From Ventricola sp036297385 (GTDB taxonomy: Bacteria; Bacillota; Clostridia; Christensenellales; Aristaeellaceae): a DNA stretch of 64,000 nucleotides. The stretch is taken from assembly GCA_036297385.1 (NCBI GenBank), contig JAXJLD010000117.1, forward strand, positions 1-64,000. The letters are read 5' to 3'. Below the pieces are notes generated by a model. That model saw only the letters and a program-made list of their open reading frames with translations, did not search any database and was not told the DNA's origin. Both the position numbers and the translations under genes were made by a program. Below, piece after piece: positions 59,115-64,000 of the stretch (its first letter is position 1; each line of letters begins with the position of its first letter).

Positions 59115-59143
59115 ATTATAACATTTTGTGGGGAGAGCGGCAA
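59115..59143 (-). promoter_or_regulatory. Sigma-A promoter of upp
   Basis: On the minus strand TTGCCG (59138-59143), 17-bp spacer, TATAAT (59115-59120). Confidence 0.8.
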
Positions 59144-59207
59144 GGTTTTCTTGAATATTCTCTCCGTATGTTTTTATTCAATTCCGATTTTCCGCCTTTT
59201 CCATTGC

Positions 59208-59236
59208 TTGACACGAGGATACGCCCGCGCTATACT
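59208..59236 (+). promoter_or_regulatory. Consensus sigma-A promoter of the lgt operon
   Basis: TTGACA (59208-59213), 17-bp spacer, TATACT (59231-59236); a perfect -35 element. Confidence 0.88.
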
Positions 59237-59270
59237 AAACCATAATACCTATAAAATAAGAATAGGAAAG

Positions 59271-59292
59271 TATCTCCGGCTGACCGGAGATA
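59271..59292 (+). promoter_or_regulatory. Leader hairpin directly before the lgt ribosome site
   Basis: A perfect 9-bp stem TATCTCCGG / CCGGAGATA closed by a 4-nt loop ends two bases before GCGGAGGA. It is in the untranslated leader and is not followed by a T-run, so an effect on mRNA stability or translation is more likely than termination. Confidence 0.6.
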
Positions 59293-59304
59293 GCGGAGGA
59301 TGTT

Positions 59305-60462
59305 ATGCTCAGCAGACCCATGATTGACCGAATTGCATTCTTTGGCATCAGCTGGTATGCCATTTTGATTGTAGGCGCCGTTTTGATCGGGCTGGCCTTC
59401 TGTACGCGCGAAGCACGCAGGCTGAATATCCCTCAGGATACGCTGATTGATTTTCTGCTTTACGCCATTCCGCTGGCTATCGTTTGCGCGCGTATCTACT
59501 ACGTCATCTTTCGCTTCAATATGTTCAGCGAAGATCTGTGGTCGATTTTCAACATCCGGGAAGGCGGCCTCGCCATCTATGGCGGTGTGATCGGTGGCCT
59601 GATCGCCGCAAAAATCGCTGCACGCAAGCATCATGTATCGGTGTGGACGCTTCTGGATATCGTTGCGCCGGCGCTGGTTCTTGGGCAAGGCATTGGGCGC
59701 TGGGGAAATTACATCAACATGGAGGCCTATGGCCTGCGCATCAACGAGGAGTACCTGCAATTCTTCCCCTTTGCGGTTGAAATTCCCGTCGGAGACGTGT
59801 GGTACTGGCACATGGCGACATTCTTCTACGAATTCTGCTGGGATGTGCTGGTTTTCGCGCTGCTGCTCGTCATTCGCCATCACAAGCGCCGTAACGGCGA
59901 TGTGTTCTGCTGGTATCTGCTGCTGTATTGCGCAGGGCGGACGGTCATTGAAGGTCTGCGCAACGACAGCCTGACCTTTATCAGCGAATTCGTGCGAATC
60001 TCGCAGGTGCTGTCTGCTATAGCCGCCTTTGGCGTTGTCATCTATTTCTTCGTTCGTATTCGGGATCGCATCAGTCTGGTCACCATTGCGCCGCTGATCT
60101 GCGCTGTGCTTTGTTTGGTGACGACATTCCTCGGTGAATTTGAACGTGGGGCATACAGCACACTCTTCCCCTTCTCTCAAGGCAGTCTGGTGCTTCTGAT
60201 TCTCGTGTCTGTTGCGATGATTGCACTGTGGACGGTGGACAGTGGTGCATTTGACTGGCGGACAGCTTTGCCACTCCTGCTGAATGCCGTGTTCATTGCA
60301 GGTCTTTTGATTGCAGGCGTAGGCCGCGCCAATGCCGACAACACCTATTACGTCTCTCTGCGCCAATGTGCTGCCATGATCCAGTTGATTCTGTGCGGCT
60401 GGCTGCTGTGCTATCCCTTTTGCCCGGACACGAAGAAAGTAAGGAGGAATCGCCATGCGTAA
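59305..60462 (+). CDS. lgt: Prolipoprotein diacylglyceryl transferase with C-terminal membrane extension
   Basis: A 385-residue polytopic enzyme that attaches diacylglycerol to lipoprotein cysteines at the membrane. The Lgt signature GRWGNYINMEAYG is near residue 130, with EGGLAIYGGVIGG and the CAGRTVIEGLRNDS segment near 215. Typical Lgt proteins end near residue 270. Here about 110 further residues hold four additional hydrophobic helices (for example LVTIAPLICAVLCLVTTFLGEF and WRTALPLLLNAVFIAGLLIAGV). Start ATG 59305 follows GGAGGATGTT. It overlaps pncB by 8 bp. Confidence 0.92.
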   Translation: MLSRPMIDRIAFFGISWYAILIVGAVLIGLAFCTREARRLNIPQDTLIDFLLYAIPLAIVCARIYYVIFRFNMFSEDLWSIFNIREGGLAIYGGVIGGLIAAKIAARKHHVSVWTLLDIVAPALVLGQGIGRWGNYINMEAYGLRINEEYLQFFPFAVEIPVGDVWYWHMATFFYEFCWDVLVFALLLVIRHHKRRNGDVFCWYLLLYCAGRTVIEGLRNDSLTFISEFVRISQVLSAIAAFGVVIYFFVRIRDRISLVTIAPLICAVLCLVTTFLGEFERGAYSTLFPFSQGSLVLLILVSVAMIALWTVDSGAFDWRTALPLLLNAVFIAGLLIAGVGRANADNTYYVSLRQCAAMIQLILCGWLLCYPFCPDTKKVRRNRHA

Positions 60463-61882
60463 CCTGACGATGATGACCGATCTGTATGAGCTGACGATGA
60501 TGAACGGCTACCTGCGCTACGGCAAAGCGCAGAACCGCGCCTGTTTTGATGTCTTTTACCGCAGACGCGGCGATATGACGGCGTATGCCGTGGCGGCAGG
60601 TCTGGAGCAGGTGATCGAATATGTGCGGAATCTTCGCTTTACGCAGGAGGATATCGCCTATCTGCGCAGCCTTTCAACCTTCGATGAGTCGTTCCTCACC
60701 TATTTGGAAGGATTTCATTTCACAGGTGAAATCCTCGCCGTTCCCGAAGGAACCGTCATCTTCCCGGATGAACCGATCATCCGCGTCATCGCCCCTATCA
60801 TGGAAGCGCAGCTTCTGGAAACCGCCATGCTCAACATCATCAACCATCAGACGCTGATTGCAACCAAGGCGGCGCGCGTGGTACAGTCGGCACGTGGCGA
60901 TAAGGTGCTGGAATTTGGTCTGCGCCGTGCGCAAGGGCCGGACGCGGGCATTTATGGCGCACGTGCCGCCATCATTGGCGGCTGTCAAGCGACGAGCAAT
61001 GTGCTCACGGGTCAGCTTTTCGGCGTGCCGGTCGGCGGTACGCACGCCCATAGCTGGGTCATGTCGTTCGAGGACGAGCTGACAGCCTTTCGCGCATATG
61101 CGGATGTGTTCCCGGACAACTGCCTGCTGCTGGTAGATACCTATGATACGCTGAACAGCGGCGTTCCCAACGCCATCACGGTCTTTAGAGAGCTTCGTGC
61201 GCGCGGCAAGGAGCCCGTCGGCATCCGGCTGGACAGCGGTGATCTGGCGTTTCTCAGCCGTCAGGCACGCGTCATGCTGGACGAAGCGGGCTTCCCGGAA
61301 GCAAAAATCTTTGCCTCTGGCGATCTGGACGAAGAGGTGATTTGGGATCTCAAGGCGCAGGGCGCGGCTATCGACGTTTGGGGTGTGGGCACGCGCATGA
61401 TCACCAGCGCAGACAATCCTGCGCTGGGCGGCGTGTATAAGCTCGCTGCGGAGGAGATTGACGGGCAGTTTGTCCCGCGCATCAAGATCTCTGAGAATCC
61501 GGCAAAGATTACCAATCCGGGCGTCAAGCAACTGTATCGCTTCTACGACCGGCGCACAGGTAAGGCACTTGCAGATCTCATCGCGCTCGACGACGAGGAC
61601 TTTTCCTCCGGCGAGCCCATCGAAATCTTCGATCCGAAGAATACATGGAAGCGTATGAAGCTCTGCGATTACCGCGTGCGCAAGCTGCTTGTGCCTGTCT
61701 TTGAGGATGGAAAGCTCGTCTATCAATCCCCCGCTCTGCCGGACATTGCAGCCTATGCTAAGGCGGAAATGGATACCTTCTGGGATGAGTATAAGCGCCT
61801 CACCCGGCCTCATCTATACAAGGTCGATCTCTCTCAAAAGCTCTATGACCTCAAAATCAAGCTTTTGGAGGGCCGGAACTAA
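60455..61882 (+). CDS. pncB: Nicotinate phosphoribosyltransferase
   Basis: A 475-residue NAD-salvage enzyme converting nicotinate and PRPP to nicotinate mononucleotide with ATP. The N terminus MTDLYELTMMNGYLR, EFGLRRAQGPDAG, the GTHAHSWVMSFEDE motif with the phosphorylated His, and GIRLDSGDLAFLSR are all present. The ATG lies inside the 3' end of lgt with AAGGAGGAATCG upstream. It shares one base with the recX start (TAATG). Confidence 0.95.
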   Translation: MRNLTMMTDLYELTMMNGYLRYGKAQNRACFDVFYRRRGDMTAYAVAAGLEQVIEYVRNLRFTQEDIAYLRSLSTFDESFLTYLEGFHFTGEILAVPEGTVIFPDEPIIRVIAPIMEAQLLETAMLNIINHQTLIATKAARVVQSARGDKVLEFGLRRAQGPDAGIYGARAAIIGGCQATSNVLTGQLFGVPVGGTHAHSWVMSFEDELTAFRAYADVFPDNCLLLVDTYDTLNSGVPNAITVFRELRARGKEPVGIRLDSGDLAFLSRQARVMLDEAGFPEAKIFASGDLDEEVIWDLKAQGAAIDVWGVGTRMITSADNPALGGVYKLAAEEIDGQFVPRIKISENPAKITNPGVKQLYRFYDRRTGKALADLIALDDEDFSSGEPIEIFDPKNTWKRMKLCDYRVRKLLVPVFEDGKLVYQSPALPDIAAYAKAEMDTFWDEYKRLTRPHLYKVDLSQKLYDLKIKLLEGRN

Positions 61883-62502
61883 TGGAATCCCTGCGCATCT
61901 CAAGCGTTCGCCGTGCGCACGGCAGGGCGATTTTGACGCTCACAAGCGGAGAAGCCCTTGCCATGCCGCAAGCAATGCTGAAAGAGCGTCCATATCGCAG
62001 CGGAATGCCCTTTGATCGGATACAATTCGATACCTTTCTCACCGAACGAAGTGCCGCATTTGCGCTTCAAAAGGCGATAATGTTACTGGCTTCGCGCGAT
62101 AGAACTGAAAAGGAAATTGTAGATGCACTGCGGCAAAATGCCTATCCAGAGACAGCTATTGCTCAAGTGATGGCGCGTCTCCAACGGGAAGGCTATCTTG
62201 ATGACGCATCGTTTGCGGAGCGTTGGACAGCTTCGCGTACAGCGCGCGGCTGGGGTACACGTCGTATCCGTCAGGAACTGTGTGCGAAGGGCGTAGAACG
62301 CGAGCAGATTGACCGTGTGCTCTCCTCTGCGGATGCAGACTCTGTGGCGGAATCAGCGCTCATGGTAGCACGAAAGGCTGCTAAGGGGCGGGATATGTCC
62401 TCTCTCGCATCAAGGCAGAAGGTCATCGCCATATTGGTCAGGCGCGGTTTTGACTTTTCGATTGCACGAAAGGCACTGGATAAAATCGAAGAAGAAATGT
62501 AA
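61882..62502 (+). CDS. recX: RecX family regulator of RecA
   Basis: A 206-residue helical protein made of repeated three-helix RecX units (SRDRTEKEIVDALRQNAYPETAIAQVMARLQREGYLDDASFAERW, then RGWGTRRIRQELCAKGVEREQIDRVL). RecX binds inside the RecA filament and inhibits it. The first 60 residues form a small beta-rich extension often found in Firmicutes RecX. Coupled to pncB by TAATG; no SOS box is visible before this operon. Confidence 0.92.
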   Translation: MESLRISSVRRAHGRAILTLTSGEALAMPQAMLKERPYRSGMPFDRIQFDTFLTERSAAFALQKAIMLLASRDRTEKEIVDALRQNAYPETAIAQVMARLQREGYLDDASFAERWTASRTARGWGTRRIRQELCAKGVEREQIDRVLSSADADSVAESALMVARKAAKGRDMSSLASRQKVIAILVRRGFDFSIARKALDKIEEEM

Positions 62503-62588
62503 ATCTGCATACGAGATAAAGTAAAATGCAGTTGTGACAGCGATCTCGACATAGATTATGGCTTCATTTATTTGAGAATAGCATAAAT

Positions 62589-62623
62589 AATCAAAACCAC
62601 CGGCTAAGCCGGTGGTTTTGATT
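62589..62623. terminator. Bidirectional terminator between recX and the ATP synthase operon
   Basis: Perfect 16-bp stem AATCAAAACCACCGGC / GCCGGTGGTTTTGATT with a 3-nt loop; it ends the minus-strand atp operon and probably recX. Confidence 0.88.
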
Positions 62624-62629
62624 TGCACG

Positions 62630-63031
62630 TTAATGCTTGACGTTGATGCGAACAAGCGCACGCTGGAGCTTGGCTTTCGCCAAGAGCAAAGCCTTTTCAT
62701 CATCCTTTGCCGCAGCAATTCGCTCTTCCGCGACCTGTTTAGCGCGCTTGGCGCGATCCAAATCAATGTCATCCGCCCACTCAAACGTCGTGGCGATGAG
62801 ATTTGCTTCATTGTGGATCATGGCCAGCATACCACCGATACAGGCTGCATGGCGGGTTTCGCCGTCCGCTGTAACAACAGCCGCCTCCCCCGCGCCTACT
62901 GCAGAGACATAGTCCGCATGATGCGCCAGCAAGCAAACGTCTCCGTCGATCATCCGCACACGCAGACGCTCGATTTCACCGTCAAATGCTAGGCCATCGG
63001 GCGTACTGATCTTCAGGTGGAACGTACTCAT
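62630..63031 (-). CDS. atpC: ATP synthase F1 epsilon subunit
   Basis: A 133-residue central-stalk subunit of the F1F0 ATP synthase. An N-terminal beta-sandwich (FHLKISTPDGLAFDGEIERLRVRMIDGDVCLLAHHADYVSAV) is followed by a C-terminal helical hairpin (about 88-130) that can inhibit ATP hydrolysis. It overlaps the atpD stop by four bases (ATGA) and is last in the operon. Confidence 0.95.
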   Translation of the reverse strand: MSTFHLKISTPDGLAFDGEIERLRVRMIDGDVCLLAHHADYVSAVGAGEAAVVTADGETRHAACIGGMLAMIHNEANLIATTFEWADDIDLDRAKRAKQVAEERIAAAKDDEKALLLAKAKLQRALVRINVKH

Positions 63032-64000
63032 GCCTTTTCACCCTTTGCTTTGGCCACAGCCTCGTCGATGGTGCCGACAAACAGGAACGCACTCTCGGGC
63101 AGATCATCATGCTTGCCCTCAATGATCTCCTTGAAGCCGCGGATCGTCTCCTTCAGCGGGACATACTTGCCCTCAAAGCCAGTGAACTGCTCCGCAACAC
63201 TGAACGGCTGAGACAGGAAGCGCTGCACCTTGCGCGCACGCGAAACGGTGAGCTTGTCCTCTTCCGAGAGCTCGTCCATGCCCATGATGGCGATGATGTC
63301 CTGAAGCTCCTTATAGCGCTGCAGGATGCGCTGCACATCGCGCGCAACCTGATAGTGCTCCTCGCCCACGACGTCCGGCGTAAGGATGCGGCTGGTGGAT
63401 TCCAGCGGATCAACAGCCGGGAAAATGCCCAGCGAGGAAATAGAACGGGACAAAACCGTGGTGGCGTCCAGATGCGCGAACGTCGTCGCAGGCGCCGGGT
63501 CAGTCAAGTCATCCGCAGGCACATAAACAGCCTGCACGGACGTGATCGAGCCACGCTTCGTAGACGTAATGCGCTCCTGAAGTGCGCCCATCTCCGTGGC
63601 CAGCGTCGGCTGATAACCAACGGCGCTGGGCATACGTCCCAGCAGTGCGGATACCTCCGAACCAGCCTGCGTGAAACGGAAGATGTTGTCGATAAACAGA
63701 AGCACGTCCTGTCCCTCACGATCGCGGAAGTACTCTGCCATCGTCAGACCGGACAGCGCCACGAGCATACGGGCTACCGTCGGCTCGTTCATCTGTCCGT
63801 AGACCAGCGCCGTCTTATTGATAACGCCGGACTCCTTCATCTCATTGTACAGATCGTTGCCCTCGCGCGTGCGCTCGCCAACGCCCGTAAAGACGGACAG
63901 GCCGCCGTGCTGCTTGGCAACGTTGTTAATCAGTTCCATAATCAGAACCGTCTTGCCCACACCGGCGCCGCCGAACAGGCCGATCTTACCGCCCTTGGCA
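63028..64000 (-). CDS. atpD: ATP synthase F1 beta subunit, partial (N terminus outside window)
   Basis: The C-terminal roughly two-thirds of the catalytic beta subunit. The visible part begins in the P-loop region AKGGKIGLFGGAGVGKTV and continues with FTGVGERTREGNDLY, DVLLFIDNIFRFTQAGSEVSALLGRMPSAVGYQPTLA, and the C-terminal domain ending EAVAKAKGEKA. The Walker B aspartate (LLFID) and the beta-subunit ATPase signature PAPATTFAHLDATTVLSRSIS are intact. The gene runs off the window at 64000, so the start is not seen. Confidence 0.97.
   Translation of the reverse strand, partial: AKGGKIGLFGGAGVGKTVLIMELINNVAKQHGGLSVFTGVGERTREGNDLYNEMKESGVINKTALVYGQMNEPTVARMLVALSGLTMAEYFRDREGQDVLLFIDNIFRFTQAGSEVSALLGRMPSAVGYQPTLATEMGALQERITSTKRGSITSVQAVYVPADDLTDPAPATTFAHLDATTVLSRSISSLGIFPAVDPLESTSRILTPDVVGEEHYQVARDVQRILQRYKELQDIIAIMGMDELSEEDKLTVSRARKVQRFLSQPFSVAEQFTGFEGKYVPLKETIRGFKEIIEGKHDDLPESAFLFVGTIDEAVAKAKGEKA

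Noticed and set aside
1..64000. CRISPR arrays, rRNA and tRNA genes
   Set aside because: I saw no regularly spaced direct repeats, no rRNA sequence and no cloverleaf ending in GTTCGAATC-type T-arms.

Overview
The window reads as chromosomal DNA of a Gram-positive, anaerobic, endospore-forming lineage of Firmicutes, class Clostridia. It is moderately GC-rich, and I infer a gut-type clostridial relative without assigning a genus. The support is gene content and order: a T-box before pheST, the ireB-ruvX-DUF1292 block, miaB-ylbF/ymcA-mutS-mutL-miaA, maf-mreBCD-minD-spoIVFA-spoIVFB, a SpoIID-family protein, oxygen-sensitive radical-SAM and tungsten enzymes, and near-consensus sigma-A promoters with 17-nt spacers.

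Layout. 1-1311: an IS3-family insertion sequence. 1370-3700: a Tat-exported metallo-beta-lactamase-fold protein divergent from a LysR regulator. 3868-7911: a promoter, a molybdenum/tungsten-cofactor riboswitch (MOCO RNA motif), a Tat-signal four-cluster ferredoxin, an aldehyde:ferredoxin-oxidoreductase-family enzyme (a YdhY/YdhV-like pair) and an unknown protein behind an internal terminator. 8094-9318 (minus): a THEP1-type NTPase and a MobB-like P-loop protein. 9512-13451: a DprA-like protein, a stand-alone methionine-synthase activation protein and a MetH that lacks that domain. 13610-17099: an ABC-F ATPase, a PRC-barrel protein, a 53-residue membrane protein and an AI-2E-type permease. 17194-18659: IreB, a RuvX-DUF1292 fusion and a further DUF1292-like protein. 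18679-24669: T-box, pheS, pheT, aroE, pyrophosphatase and a class I glutamine amidotransferase. 24952-29174: a SpoIID/LytB protein, GAPDH and a membrane glycosyltransferase. 29235-41740: a long RNA-modification and mismatch-repair run (queG-like, two radical-SAM-linked genes, rng, miaB, ylbF family, mutS, mutL, miaA). 41928-53459: xpt, then maf-mreBCD-PBP2-minD-rodA-spoIVFA-spoIVFB, then a DEAD-box helicase. 53420-56944: a small unknown gene, another DUF1292 protein, lexA with an SOS box, a Cys-rich miniprotein, a GNAT acetyltransferase and a tyrosine recombinase. 57038-59065 (minus): rnhA, proC, upp. 59305-62502: lgt, pncB, recX. 62630-64000 (minus): the 3' end of the ATP synthase operon, atpC and a partial atpD.

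The genes fall into coherent modules. The cell-shape operon places elongasome parts (MreBCD, PBP2, RodA) beside sporulation proteolysis (SpoIVFA/B). The riboswitch-controlled operon is likely tuned to tungsten or molybdenum cofactor supply. It probably sends a tungstoenzyme-ferredoxin complex across the membrane on the Tat signal of the ferredoxin. The LexA divergon may place two adjacent small genes under DNA-damage control. The most unusual points are the Tat/tungsten operon with its riboswitch, a MinD-like ATPase lacking the signature lysine, a RuvX-DUF1292 fusion, a PBP2 with a large insertion in its transpeptidase domain, a split MetH, and an extended Lgt with a leader hairpin. No tRNA, rRNA or CRISPR array was recognised.
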